A DNA stretch of 64,000 nucleotides. It comes from Chaetoderma sp. LZ-2023a (taxonomy: Eukaryota; Mollusca; Caudofoveata; Chaetodermatida; Chaetodermatidae). Made by a program: the position numbers and the translations under genes. Each line of letters opens with the position of its first letter. Position 1 is the first letter of the stretch. This document shows positions 34,601 through 44,990 of the stretch, piece after piece. Location of the stretch: assembly GCA_034401795.1 (NCBI GenBank), contig CM067366.1, forward strand, positions 74,399,129 to 74,463,128, written 5' to 3'. The notes below the pieces were generated by a model. That model did no database searches. It was not told the origin of the DNA and worked only from the letters and a program-made list of their open reading frames with translations.

Positions 34601-37600
34601 TAGAAACACTAAAAAATCTCCGAAACTGCTGGAGGAATTGATTCAAAACTCATAACACATCATCTTTTGCAATGGTAGACCCAAGTTTGTTCAAGGCAAC
34701 CTGATTGGCTTATTTGCCTGGTGGCCATCTTGGATGACCTAGTTTTCGCGAAAATGACTTCTCCCGAACCGCGGAAGGGATAGGTCTGAAATTTGGTAAA
34801 TATTCTTAGGGACCAAGATTCATTCAAGTTCGTACATTAAAAAACATGGCCGCCATCAACCAATCAAAATTTAGCGTTTGTTGGTCATATTGGCTTTTTT
34901 GTATTTGATGTATTTTGATGGCGAAAATTGCTTTATATATGCTTATCAGTGTGGCGAGTTCAAATATGCCACTTTCGAGACTGTCGGATAAACGCTTTGG
35001 CTACCATCTTGGTCTGTTTTCCCGCCAAAGGGTCCCATAGTAAAGCAATGGGCCCATAGTAAAGCAATGGGGAATTCTTTAAACGACTTCTCAAGAACCA
35101 CTGGGCCGATTTCAATTATATTTGGGAGGAAGCATTCATAGGGCATAGGGATCTAAGTTTGTTCAAATGAACCCAATCGGGCAGTTTGTCCGGCAGCCAT
35201 CTTGGCAAGGGAACTTGATTGGTCGAATGGTTCGGCGGCCATCTTGATTGACCTAGTTGTAGTGAAAATGACTTATTCTCCAGAAGCGCTGAAGGGATCG
35301 GGCCGAAATTTGGCAGATATGATTAGGGCCTAAGGGCCATTAAAGTTTGTTCATGAGAAGTTGATCCGTCAAAAACATGGCCGCCGTGGGCCAATCAAAA
35401 TATAGCATGTTTGGTGGGCATATTGAATTTTTTTTATTTGATGGATTTTGAGGCCGAAATTGTTTTTATGTGTTTTTGGGTATTCTGATCTCAAATTTGC
35501 AATTTTCAAAACTGTCAGATAAATGGTTTGCTGGCCATCTTGTTGATAAAGAGCATTCTAGTTGAAATGCCTATTGTCCAGGTGAGCGATACAGGCCCCT
35601 TGGGCCTCTTGTTAACTGGGTTCATATTGTTATATAAATGGGATGATAATCTTTGTTTATATGATAAATGTAGTAAGTAATATGCTCATTATTTTAATTC
35701 TTCTTGATGCCTATACAGGGCTAGAAATTAACTACAGTTATAGAACAAATTTTGCTGGCTCATAGATGTATGCAGCACTCCAGATAAGGCATGTACAAGC
35801 CTACTGTATGCATAGAAATCATCCATGTACGCAAACATTTAAATATTCATGCGTACCATGTACCCTCATGTAAATACAGTACACATCAGTGTGTTAAACT
35901 TCCCATACTGGCCTGTTGATATTATCAAATATAACCTCCTCAATTACACGAAGGGCAATCAACACACTAGTCACATACTATGACATACAATGTACATTCC
36001 TCGTAAAAGCCATGCCTATACTACATGTACCATCACTAAACGGTATGATCACTAAACAGTATGATCTCCATCTCCGCAAGAGGATATTTTTTTCTTTATT
36101 ACAAGACCTTTGCGTTGCATATGTGCACCTATAGAAGTGCCAATGAAAAAAATTCAATGGACATTATTTTCGTACATATTGCCAAATGAGCTAATATATC
36201 ACCGGAACTTAGTTGTTCAAGACATATTTTAGTTGGAAATAGGAGTACAGGCATAGCTTTTACAGTAGCCGTCATAACCTCGTAACCATGAATAGTGATG
36301 AGTTCGACCCAGACCATAATCAACCGCAACAATATATTCCAAGTTTGTCTTTCACAAACTCTGAATCTCCAGGAAGGCATATCTTATATGTTATTTGTAA
36401 TTAACGATAACATATGAGTGGAGATGGATGATTTTTCAATTGTGAATATTTCATTTGATACGGCAAAATATACAGAAAAATTTATATACATGTAAATGGT
36501 GTTCTTTCACACTTATTTTAATTGGAGAGGTAATTATAGCAATAACTTTTAATATGAAATTTACAACAATTTCTGTCAGTAGGCTAAAGCATTAATCTGC
36601 CAATAACAATGGCAAGTTCACTTCAGCTGATTTAGTTTACCGGCAAATATTAAAAGATCTTTATTATGGTAAACAATATATTAGCGCTACTAACCTGGGA
36701 TTATATTTTTAATAAGATACTTGCCAAGATTAAATGAACAATATTCCAATTGCAATAACCTGTCTTGTCAGTGCTTCTATACCTTTGTCCCATCTTAATC
36801 AAATAGGAAGCAAAAAACTGGAATTTCCCTTCTAAATAAAGAAATACTCTGAAAATGTGGAGTGCATAACACTTCCTTCTGTTTTATATATGTCATTGAT
36901 ACATGTATGTTATAGTTGAAGCTCTGCTAATTATTTTGAAAACAATTTGACTGTAACTTCTGTAAGTGATTAATTGCTGTCTGTAATTTCTTTCAGTTAA
37001 ACTAGCTTCTAAATTTACCTCCTTTTAAAACAAATTTGAGAATTCAGAATGACAATGTCAAGTATTATTATAGCAATAATATGTATTCATTTGCTAGTAT
37101 GCCACAGAGATAGTCTTTAGAATGCTAGTGTATCTCTATAAGCTAATCGTGTCCCACCATAATGCAGCAAGATTTAAAATAAACATGCTTGATATAAAAA
37201 TATATTTTCATTCAGAATTAAAATCCGGTTTGCCTGACTGACTAGTTAGTTGATCAATAGCAAAGGGTGCCAAACACCCTGCCCCAACCAGGACATGTAA
37301 CTGTAATGGCTAATCTTGAAAGTTTGCTGGCCTTAGCAAATAACATGGAGGGTGGGCGGGTGGGGTGACTATTTTATCCCTTTAATGCTAAAGCGGGCCA
37401 AAAATGGCTTCTGCAGTGGTCTTGGGAAGTGTTCAGTTACTGACCAAGAGAAGGCTATTTTTTGGAAATTTACCACTGAAATGACTGGCTCGATAGTCAC
37501 TTCAGTCATTCCAGAGATAAATTTTCAAAAATAATTTTCTCTTGGTTTGAAACTGGACATTTTCTCTGAGAAAGTAAGAAATTTTCTTGAACAAATTTGA

Positions 37601-40600
37601 GGGTTAAAGGATGACATAATGGTCAAAAGAGAAAAGGACTGATTGCAGCTGTAGGATATTTCTACTACTACAGCAGCAGAATACAGTAATCATTCATACA
37701 TACTGTAGCATGATGATCTGATGGTACAATTACAATGCACTGATTGTTACACCATATGGTAAGGATACCACACTTAGGCTTGCGCGATTTTTCGATTTAA
37801 TTGTGAAGTTCGATTTATTTTTAAAATTGCGATTTTTACGATGTAATTGAGGAAAAATCGGAAAATCGTCAAAAATGTCATGGTTCTTTTAAATCTGAGG
37901 TGTGTACTTTTCCGTCGCATTTTATCAATACATGAGTACAATTATAATCGATTCACGCCTGTGTTCATTGTGTTTCTATCCCGCCGTGCCATGCAAGTGT
38001 CGAATAATTACTAATCACAACACAAAGCACTACAATAAACAAGCTAACAATAGCGAGGCAACACCTTTTGTCATTGAGACTCCGTCGAATCGCCATAAAA
38101 TTTTCTTTCTTTCGCTGCAGACCCTGAGTCTGTCGTGAAATCTCAAGTATATACTTAGTTGCAGTGTTAGGCAATCAGTGAGCATGTCTCTTTAATTCTA
38201 GAGTTAGCAATTTCAGGCGGTGTAATACTTTTTCCTTTTTGATTCGGTTGTCATGTCAAATTAAAGAAAATAAAGCAACAGCATTCCAAATTGTTTGATT
38301 TGAACTGTGCGTTCTGTTGATTAGTCTTAAATGTAACTTGGACATTCTGAAAGCAACTATAAACTGCACTATAGGACGAGGTTACGCCGTTCCACTCGTA
38401 CCTACTCAAAACTACCGTCCTATGTATGTGAATTGCGCAGTATCTCCCTGGGTACTAATATTAGCGTCTTCGCGTTACTTCGGTAATGACCTAAACTCAT
38501 CCTACAAAGGGAGGCTATAAGCAGAAGCTGATACATCATGTAATTTATATATTTTCTCGGCGACATTTTATCTCAAATTTTGATGAAATAAATAATGTTT
38601 ATTAAACTATACGCAATATTTAGGCGGTCTCAATTAATAATTTCACTCCCGCGATGATGGATATAAGGTATATATTAAGCATAGACGTAGGATGGTAAGA
38701 ATTCCTGGCATGAAAATGTGTTCTAATTTCGTGCTATTTTTGTGTCATTTATTTCAACTTTTTCTAGAAACAAGTCATGTTACACCCCCACCCCCCACCC
38801 ACTTTATACTTTTGGGAATTTGGACCTACGATTTAATCGAAAATCGCGATTTTTTTAATAAAATCGATCGCGATGTTCCAAAGCAAAAATCGCGCAAGCC
38901 TAACCATACCATTTATTACCCCAGTAAAGGGGTATGCCTTTATTGGTTATATACGTCCAAACCGCTTCTACAGTAGTCTCGATGTGTTGGTGTATGATTA
39001 TACATGTCTGGTTTCACAGGTTGTGTAAAACGACATGGGGAAGTGTAACTGCCTATAAGCACTGGATGCGTCAGTCTGAAGTGTCATACAAAAAGCTTTA
39101 CATGCTTCTAGACGAAGCTTCTGTCACATTCAATGCAGATCCAGACATGGTTAGTAATGTAATGTACAGTACAGCTCATAAATATGCTAACATGCTTCTA
39201 GACGAAGCTTCTGTCACATTCAATGCAGATCCAGACATGGTTAGTAATGTACTGTACAGTACAGCTCATAAATCTGCTAACATGCTTCCAAAACAAAGTC
39301 AGAAACTACAATTTTAACCCTTAAACCCTTGATTTTGTTTTTTTTAAATTTCAATTTTCTCATAGAAATGTCCAGTTACAGACCAAGAGAAGGGTATTTT
39401 TGAAAATTACAACTGGAATGACTGGGTCGGTTATCGAGCCAGTCACTCCAGTGGCAAATTTTCAAAAAATAGTCTTATCTTAGTCTTCAAATGGACATTT
39501 CTGAAGACCACTGCAGAAGGCATTTTGTGCTGATATGAGTGGTAAAGGTTTAAACACGATGTACATGTAACAAACACTGTTGAATTTTTTGAACATAATG
39601 GACCTTTCCATTTTTAGCCATGCCCCGCCCATCACTAGCTAAGCTCCACCCACACCTCGCCGTGTTTGGATTGATCGATCCCTGATTGCCCTAGCTATCA
39701 ATTTCCTGAAAACTATACAGGGAAGCTGTTGAATATTTTGTAACTAATTAGACTGGGTGCTGTTGCTGCCATAGGCAGCAACAGCGCCCAGTCAAATTAG
39801 TTTCAAAATATTCAACAGAATATTTATTAAATAGTAAAAGCAAACAATTTGTACAACAGCCCATAGACCGTCATCAAATATGCGTTCGTGACGTACTTAT
39901 CGACGTCATTCATGATGTCATTCATTATGATGTCATTGTACACACCACGCAGTTCATTATGAAGTCATATGATGGGTGTGTACTCTGGAAAGGTGAATTG
40001 GATTGAAAGGCATTGATGCCTTAGGCAGCAATTTCTTCCAATCCAATTATATTCAAAATATTCAACAGTATGTCTTATTATATCCACTTCTTTGAAAAAA
40101 CCTCACCGATATTATACTCAACTCATCTCCGTCTGTCCATCCATCCATTCGTGTTTATTAAATTGTAAATTCTTATTCATCAAATACATACATGTATAAT
40201 GCATATAGTTGACGGACCTTTTGAGCTTCATCACAGAGTTATAATACTAATGTACCTAGCGACGTAATTGATTATGGCATCGGACACTTGAGTTACAGAT
40301 CAGACTGCAGTGTGGTCTTGATAAATTGCCATTTGCAGGCCAAGAGAAGTATTTTTTTTAATGTTCCACTGGCATGACTGAAATTACTGTTATCGAGCCT
40401 GTGATTTCAGTGGTTAATTTTCAAAAACATTTATCTTGGCCCTCGAATGGAAATTCACTTGGAAAAATGAGATTTTCTTGAGATATTTTAACTATTACCT
40501 CTTTGCTGGTCAAGCCGGCCAACACCGGCCTCTATAGATGTGTTGAACAATGTCCATTTGCAGATCAGAAGACTATTTTTTAAAATTTACCAATGGAATG

Positions 40601-43600
40601 ACTGGCTTGATAATCGAGCCAGTCATTTCAGTAGTAAATCTTCAAAAAAAATTGTCTCTTGGTCTGCAAATGGACATTCAATGAGCAAATGTCTAAATCT
40701 TCTTGACCATTGTTGACCATTAAAGGGTTAAAAACCATGGGTCAGTGGCATTAGTATAAAGCTTGAAGAACCAATGAATACATGTATATGTCTTTGTATG
40801 TGTCCAATGTTTCAAATGTAGCTCTCAGCACATCGTTACATTGTACAGTTATAGCCACTTCCACCATTATGGCAGTGTGACATATTAGTTACATCCATGT
40901 TGGTGAACATTCTCTATGAACAACAGTATGGCACATGAGACAGGGAACCAAGTTAAACACATATACCATGCGACTGAGAAAGCTTTGTTTCTGGTCACGA
41001 GCTATTTTGATTCTGCTTTCGGTATGTCCTTTTGCAGACCAAGAAAAGACTATTTTTGAAAATTTACCACTGGAATGACTGGCTCGATAACCGAGCCAGG
41101 CATTCCAGTGGTACATTTTTTTTAAATAGTCTTCTTTTGGTCTACAAATGGACACTTTCTATGTGAAAATTTGAATTTTCTTGAATAAATTCAAGGGTTC
41201 AAGGGTTAACGTAGTAGCAACAAGCTAGCTTACAGACAAATTAGTCTCAGTATATTCAGTGCTTACAATATTAGTTACTTCATCAGAAATTTGTAATATC
41301 TCATCTCAGAGGGAAAAAGTGATGAATTATTAACAACCAGGACTAATCAATAATCTGATTGTTCTCTTTCTCTTCATTTCAGCGTCTTGATTATTGGGCT
41401 TCTTTTTATTTCAGGATCTGAACTGTCTCACTGTTACAAACCACCAGACAATAATTTTAGTAAGCAAAAACTCCTGACTTGCTGAATAGTTTGAAAGCAA
41501 TTTGACTGAAAGTTGTTGGTTAGCCACAAACAGCATTCAGTCAAATTGTTTTCAAAATAGTTAGCCGGTACAGAGATATAACCCCTGGAATATGTGGTCT
41601 GCAAAAAGCTCAGCAGGCAGACGGTTAAAAATTAGACACCAGACAATAATTTTAGTGAGCAAAAACTCCTGACTTGCTGAATATTTTGAAAAAAATTTGA
41701 CTGAAAGTTGTTGGTGGCTTAGCCACCAACAACTTTCAGTCAACTTGTTTTCAAAATAGTTGGCTGGTACAGAGATATAACCCCTGGAATATATAGTCTG
41801 CAAAAACTCAGCAGACAGACGGTTAAAAATTAATGCGCTTCTCTTCATTTCAGGGTCTTGACTACCTCAAGGAGCATGAACTTCTTGATGATAATCCAAT
41901 AGATATTGCCACCTTTATACACACCACCAATAGACTCTGGCCCGCCAAAAAGAGAGAATTTCTCGATAAAAGGTTTGTGATTCACTGTTTAATGGTGGTC
42001 AAGCCAGCTAAAGAGTTTCTGCGGTAGTCTTAAAGTTCTCATGAATTGATAAAAGATGTGGATTTAAAATATACGTATGGCTATTTGTTATTTTATGGGC
42101 ACTTTAACCCTTCAATCTCTTCAAGAAAAATTTAATTTCTCATAGAAAATGGACATTTGCAGACCAAGAGATTATTTTTGAAAATATTTCACTGGAATGG
42201 CTGGCTCAGTTATTGAGCCAGTCATTCCAGCGATACATTTTCAAAAATAGGTTTCTCTTGGTCTGCAAATGGACATTTCTGAAGACCACTGTAAAGTCTG
42301 TTTTTGGCTATGAGTGTTAAAGGGTTAGGTAGAATTGTAGCCACCATTTTAATTAGATATTTCTCATGACATTATTTTGGATTCTACATGTATGATCATT
42401 CGACGCTGCACAATGGTCAGTATAAAACTGTCCCTCTCAAAGCTGCAGGCTTTTCTACCACTTTTAGAACTGAAGTTTCTCACTGACGTGATCAAGTTGC
42501 TATGGTAATCTTACAATTTTATCCAATCAAATGTTAGTAAGCATAGAAATTTGCTACACTCGGACTGAGAAATTTTTTGAGTAATGTAAGTTACATGAAA
42601 TTTCATCACATGAGAATACTCTTGGTATAGAAATCATGAGTCATGATATGGATACCGGCAGAAAGATTATACATTTAGGGTGGGTCTTTGATCTGATGTC
42701 TCATTCTGGCCTACCTAATTAAACCGTAACCCTTTAATGGTCAAGCCAGCCAAAACTGGCCTCTGCAGTGATCTTCAGGAATGTCATTTCCTAGACAAGA
42801 GCTTATTTTTTTAAATTTACCACTGAAATGCATACCTGGTAAATTTTCAACAATAGTCCTCTTGACCTGAAAATGGACATTTAATAAGCAAATATTTTCT
42901 TGACTATTTTGACAATTAAAGGGTTAATATTTGGGCTGGCCAAACGGCTTCTGCAACAGTCTTAAGAAATGTTCCTTTGCAGAACAAGAGAAGACTATTT
43001 TTATAAAGTTTACCACTGGAATTGACTTGATCAGCGAGACTGTCAGTCTAGTGGTAACATTTTAAAAACAATCTCTTAGTCTGTAAATGAAAGTTTTCTA
43101 TGAAAAATGCTAACATAATCATTGTAATCCAGTTGATAATGTAACACTTTTTAAGTTTTAGCTGGCTACAACTTTCTGCTTTAATTAGTAATTTTTTCTC
43201 TACCGAATGTAGCATGAAAGGAGGTGTTTATCTCTATCAGGTCCTCGCTGACCATCAGCATTTTTCACATTCCTTTGTAGGAGGGATGTTTTAGACCACC
43301 TTGTCGAACTACAGAACTTTGAGAATTTATTTCTGCCGAATGCTTTAAGGAAGTTCTTTGCGGAACTCTGCGCCCCGACAGAACGTGGCAACTACTTGAA
43401 TGAAATGATTGACAAGTTTTCTGATCGTTTCTGTGCATGTAATCCAAGACTCGGGCTTAGTAAAGGTACATGGAGACTACTGTGTGTTGATGTGCATACA
43501 ACTGAGGGTGTATGTAGGAGTGTGTGTCAGAGCACATGAGTGCATGCATGTGTGTTGGTGTGAGGGCGTGCATGCGGGCTGCAGGCAGTTGGGCAGGCGA

Positions 43601-44583
43601 TTGTGCGTGTGTGTGTGCAATGCATATCACACTGATGTCAGAAATCAAATTTTTTATGCCGTCATTAAACAGAATACTGGTGTACATTTTGAAAGTAACA
43701 GGTTATAGCAACATTGTTTTCAAAATGAACACCAGTTATCAATCATAGAAAGGAAACCATGCAGGAATCTATGACAATGGATCTTTTCAGCTTTAACTAG
43801 GGCCCCTCCCATCTCTAGCTAAGCTCCACCCATACCTCGCTCATGTTGGGATCGATCAATCCCTGAATCTGCATGTCCCTAACTATCAATAGCTAAAAAA
43901 CTATACAGGTAAGTTGTTGAATATTTTTTAGAACTAATTTGACTGGGCACTGCCTATGGCAGCGATAGCGCCCAGTCAAATTTGTTTCAAAATTTCCAAT
44001 AGAATGTTTATTAAATAGTAAAGATATACAATTCGTACAACAACGCTTAGTCCATCATCAATTAAGCATTCGTGACAAACTTATCTATGTTATTCATGAT
44101 GTCATTTATTATGAACTTTTATTATGACATCATCATACAAGTCAAATGTACTTGATTTTGACGTCATATGATTGATGGGTAAACTGGTAAGGACCTTTTG
44201 ATCATTACAGAGCAGATACGACAAACTATTTATGAGGTAATGATGAATATTTAAAAAGTAATCTGACTAGTAACTGCTGTTAACAAGTTCCAGTCAAATT
44301 AGTTTCGAAATATGCAATAGATACTCTTGAATTTGAGACAATAGAATTTGAAATATTCAATTCCTGTTTGCTTTATTTTACAGACACCATCTACGTCCTG
44401 TGCTTCTCACTTATTATGCTATCAGTTGACCTGTGTAGTCCACACGTCAAAAACAAAATGTCCAAACGTGAATTTATCAAGAATACCAAAAATGCTGCCC
44501 AGGAGGTTAACGATGACCTTGCCGGTCATCTCTATGACAACATCTACTTGGTCGGACATGTAACTGGAATACGGGAATCGTGA
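31539..44583 (+). CDS. FBXO8: F-box only protein 8 ortholog (F-box plus Sec7 domain), six exons
   Basis: Coding exons are 31539-31680, 33205-33382, 39020-39149, 41854-41972, 43281-43465 and 44384-44583. All introns are GT-AG and phases match (1, 2, 0, 2, 1), giving 954 bases, 317 residues, close to vertebrate FBXO8 (about 319). The N-terminus begins MGQ, a possible myristoylation start as in the family. The F-box is at about residues 70-110 (LPPELSLAVLSHLDATDLCL). The Sec7 domain is at about 130-300, including FCACNP, SPHVKNKMSKREF and GHLYDNIYLVGHV. A Glu in APTERG lies where ARF exchange factors carry the glutamic finger. FBXO8 is known as the substrate adaptor of an SCF ubiquitin ligase acting on ARF6. 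Same role here is inferred. Three residues are missing after CACNP relative to vertebrates. Confidence 0.95.
31701..32127. repeat. Two adjacent piggyBac-like MITE copies, family A (FBXO8 intron 1)
   Basis: Copy one 31701-31888 and copy two about 31881-32127 share the GGGTTAA junction. Each is a foldback around the GGAATGACTGG / CCAGTCATTCC arms. The second has a TACAATGTACGTGTACATTT insertion in the loop. Confidence 0.75.
32157..32554 (-). mobile_element. MITE family B, full length (FBXO8 intron 1)
   Basis: Ends AATTCACCTTTCC and GGAAAGGTCCATT are imperfect inverted repeats. Internal blocks CTATTTAATAAACAT, a central hairpin (32326-32423, arms GACTGGGCGCTGTTG / CAACATCACCCAGTC), GATCAATTGATCCCAACACG and GGGCGGGGCATAGCTA recur in about ten copies downstream. 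Confidence 0.8.
33006..33022. repeat. Poly-C run
   Basis: About 18 consecutive C in FBXO8 intron 1. Prone to slippage. Confidence 0.95.
33205..33382 (+). CDS. FBXO8: FBXO8 exon 2 (F-box)
   Basis: Acceptor TTCCTTGCAG, donor ATGAG/GTACATAG. Encodes residues 48-107 with the whole F-box and the NDEVLWM end of that domain. The frame stays open past the donor to 33416, but homology stops at the splice site. Confidence 0.95.
33563..33720. repeat. Foldback hairpin with GTTGGTGGC arms and adjoining repeat
   Basis: TATTTTGAAAACAATTTGAC, ..GTTGGTGGCTGAACCGCCATCAAC.. and the mirrored half ending in ATATTCAGC. It is followed by TTATTGTCTGGTGGCTTGCA, which also follows hairpins at 41440-41760 and 47972-48090. 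Confidence 0.75.
33815..34034. repeat. piggyBac-like MITE, family A (FBXO8 intron 2)
   Basis: CCCTTTAGCCC start, CATTCCAGTTGTAAAGTTTC arm, end TTAAAGGGTTAAC. Confidence 0.75.
34377..35613. mobile_element. Tandem-core interspersed element, copy 2 (FBXO8 intron 2)
   Basis: Complete ends: TT, then a 5' hairpin GCTCACCTGGCC-TGAAA-GGCCAAGTGAGC, and at the 3' end CAGGTGAGCGATACAGGCC, then AGGCCC-CTT-GGGCCT and CTTGTT. The body has about two monomers with the CAAGATGGCCGCC, CCAATCAAAATTTAGC and GACTGTCGGATAAA blocks seen in copies 1 and 3. Confidence 0.75.
35614..37376. other. FBXO8 intron 2, no recognised feature
   Basis: AT-rich unique-looking intronic DNA. A hairpin half-arm (TTTTGAAAACAATTTGACTG) lies near 36932. 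No gene. Confidence 0.5.
37377..37610. repeat. piggyBac-like MITE, family A (FBXO8 intron 2)
   Basis: CCCTTTAATGCTAAAGCGG start, central CTGGCTCGATAGTCACTTC, end GAGGGTTAAAGG. Confidence 0.75.
37767..38910. mobile_element. hAT-like element with imperfect 8-bp target duplication (FBXO8 intron 2)
   Basis: Terminal inverted repeats TAGGCTTGCGCGATTTTTCG (37775) and AAAAATCGCGCAAGCCTA (ending 38902). Flanks are ACCACACT (37767-37774) and ACCATACC (38903-38910), 6 of 8 matching. Subterminal CGATTTAAT and AAATCGCGATTTT motifs occur at both ends. About 1.1 kb, no transposase recognised. Confidence 0.65.
39020..39149 (+). CDS. FBXO8: FBXO8 exon 3 (start of Sec7 region)
   Basis: Acceptor GGTTTCACAG, donor GACATG/GTTAGTAAT. 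Encodes residues 108-150 (LCKTTWGSVT ... FNADPDM). LCKTTWG and the KLYMLLDEASVTFNADPD end align with the vertebrate protein. Confidence 0.93.
39102..39281 (+). repeat. 90-bp tandem duplication covering the exon 3 end and its splice donor
   Basis: ATGCTTCTAGACGAAGC begins at 39102 and again at 39192. The two 90-base units differ at about two positions. The second unit has its own donor (ATG/GTTAGTAAT after 39239), in the same phase, and the reading frame is open throughout. Confidence 0.95.
39315..39553. repeat. piggyBac-like MITE, family A (FBXO8 intron 3)
   Basis: TTAACCCTTAAACCCTTGA start, GTCGGTTATCGAGCCAGTCA centre, right end GTGGTAAAGG. Confidence 0.75.
39593..39997 (+). mobile_element. 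MITE family B, full length (FBXO8 intron 3)
   Basis: AATGGACCTTTCC and GGAAAGGTGAATT ends, GCCCCGCCCATC and GCTAAGCTCCACCCACACC blocks, central hairpin 39726-39823 with TAGACTGGGTGCTGTTGC arms, then GACGTCATTCATGATGTCAT. Confidence 0.8.
40003..40068. repeat. Foldback hairpin with ATTGGATTGAAAG arms
   Basis: ATTGGATTGAAAGGCATTGA is mirrored by TTCTTCCAATCCAAT, followed by the constant outer arm AAAATATTCAACAG. Left outer arm missing. Confidence 0.6.
40311..40731. repeat. Two piggyBac-like MITE copies, family A (FBXO8 intron 3)
   Basis: Copy one about 40311-40495, diverged. Copy two 40494-40731, ending TTAAAGGGTTAA. Confidence 0.65.
41021..41210. repeat. piggyBac-like MITE, family A (FBXO8 intron 3)
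   Basis: Near-perfect arms around CTGGCTCGATAACCGAGCCA. Right end AAGGGTTAAC. Confidence 0.7.
41367..41394 (+). pseudogene. Relic of the exon 4 acceptor and first codons
   Basis: TCTCTTCATTTCAG/CGTCTTGATTAT resembles the true exon 4 edge (CTCTTCATTTCAG/GGTCTTGACTAC at 41854). The phase-0 translation keeps L-D-Y and then stops at 41407-41418. Confidence 0.45.
41443..41837 (+). repeat. 195-bp tandem duplication with hairpins next to exon 4
   Basis: ACCAGACAATAATTTTAG starts at 41443 and 41638. Each unit holds a foldback hairpin (GACTGAAAGTTGTTGG and its complement), CGGTACAGAGATATAACCCC-like sequence and CAGACGGTTAAAAATTA. The second unit ends just before the exon 4 polypyrimidine tract. Confidence 0.85.
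41854..41972 (+). CDS. FBXO8: FBXO8 exon 4 (Sec7 region)
   Basis: Acceptor CTCTTCATTTCAG, donor GATAAAAG/GTTTGTG. Residues 151-189, GLDYLKEHELLDDNPIDIAT onward; LLDDNP and FIHTTN align with vertebrate GILDDSP and FIFCTR. Confidence 0.95.
42105..42326. repeat. piggyBac-like MITE, family A (FBXO8 intron 4)
   Basis: TTAACCCTTCAATC start, CTGGCTCAGTTATTGAGCCA centre, end TTAAAGGGTTA. Confidence 0.75.
42727..43110. repeat. Two piggyBac-like MITE copies, family A (FBXO8 intron 4)
   Basis: Copy one 42727-42926 (TAACCCTTTAATGG to TTAAAGGGTTAA, centre deleted). Copy two about 42921-43110 in the opposite body order, decayed. Confidence 0.65.
43281..43465 (+). CDS. FBXO8: FBXO8 exon 5 (Sec7 core)
   Basis: Acceptor CCTTTGTAG, donor AAAG/GTACATG. 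Residues 190-251: RRDVLDHLVELQNF, FLPNALRKFFAEL, APTERGNYL, FSDRFCACNP. This is the most Sec7-like exon. Confidence 0.96.
43466..43775. other. FBXO8 intron 5 with TG/GC-rich low-complexity sequence
   Basis: GTGTGTG and GCATGCATG runs (43510-43625). Frames in it are composition artefacts. Confidence 0.6.
43776..44205 (+). mobile_element. MITE family B (FBXO8 intron 5)
   Basis: GCCCCTCCCATCTCTAGCTA, GCTAAGCTCCACCCATACC, central hairpin 43915-44003 and TTTATTAAATAGTAAAGATA blocks. Left terminus reads ATGGATCTTTTC, right GGTAAGGACCTTTT. Confidence 0.7.
44244..44325. repeat. Decayed foldback hairpin
   Basis: AATATTTAAAAAGTAATCTGACTAG is mirrored by CAGTCAAATTAGTTTCGAAATATGC with a short loop. 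Confidence 0.5.
44384..44583 (+). CDS. FBXO8: FBXO8 exon 6 (Sec7 C-terminal half) and stop
   Basis: Acceptor TTTATTTTACAG. Residues 252-317, DTIYVLCFSLIMLSVDLCSP, then KNKMSKREFIKNT and HLYDNIYLVGHVTG. Ends with a short extension IRES and TGA, two residues longer than the vertebrate C-terminus. Confidence 0.96.
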
Positions 44584-44588
44584 CAAAG

Positions 44589-44616
44589 AATAAAAATATT
44601 TATATTTTGTAATAAA
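44589..44616 (+). promoter_or_regulatory. Poly(A) signals of the FBXO8-like gene
   Basis: AATAAA at 44589-44594 and 44611-44616, directly after the stop codon, followed by T-rich DNA. They imply a very short 3' UTR unless a distal site is used. Confidence 0.5.
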
Positions 44617-44869
44617 AGGTTGGTATAGAAATTTATAAAAAAAAGTTTTTAATTTATTATATATAATATACATATATGTATCGTAGATATTTGTATTTTC
44701 ACGAGATTTATTAAAGAGCACGCAATATTATGAGTAAAATGATATGTGTGCTGCTTATTGTGACACACACCATAAGCTTCTCTTTGCCTTTTCATGGTCA
44801 GGCTTGTCAAGAAATTTGAAGTTTCTCCTTAGCCCTTACCACTCTGATTTCAAAATCTTTTAATTTTCA

Positions 44870-44990
44870 AATTAAATTAAAAGATGAACTGGTGTTAATT
44901 TTTCAACAAATTTAATGGAAGATGGTGCTGTCGTAGACAGTAACATCGTCCACCAAAATAGTTGAAATATATACACCAGTTTCTTTGCTA
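44870..44990. repeat. Foldback hairpin, diverged arms
   Basis: TGGTGTTAATTTTTCAAC and TGGAAGATGGTGCTGT face ACAGTAACATCGTCCACCA and GTTGAAATATATACACCA. Confidence 0.55.

Noticed and set aside
43409..43708. 99-codon frame extending out of FBXO8 exon 5
   Set aside because: It is in a different frame from the exon and consists of TG-rich microsatellite translation.
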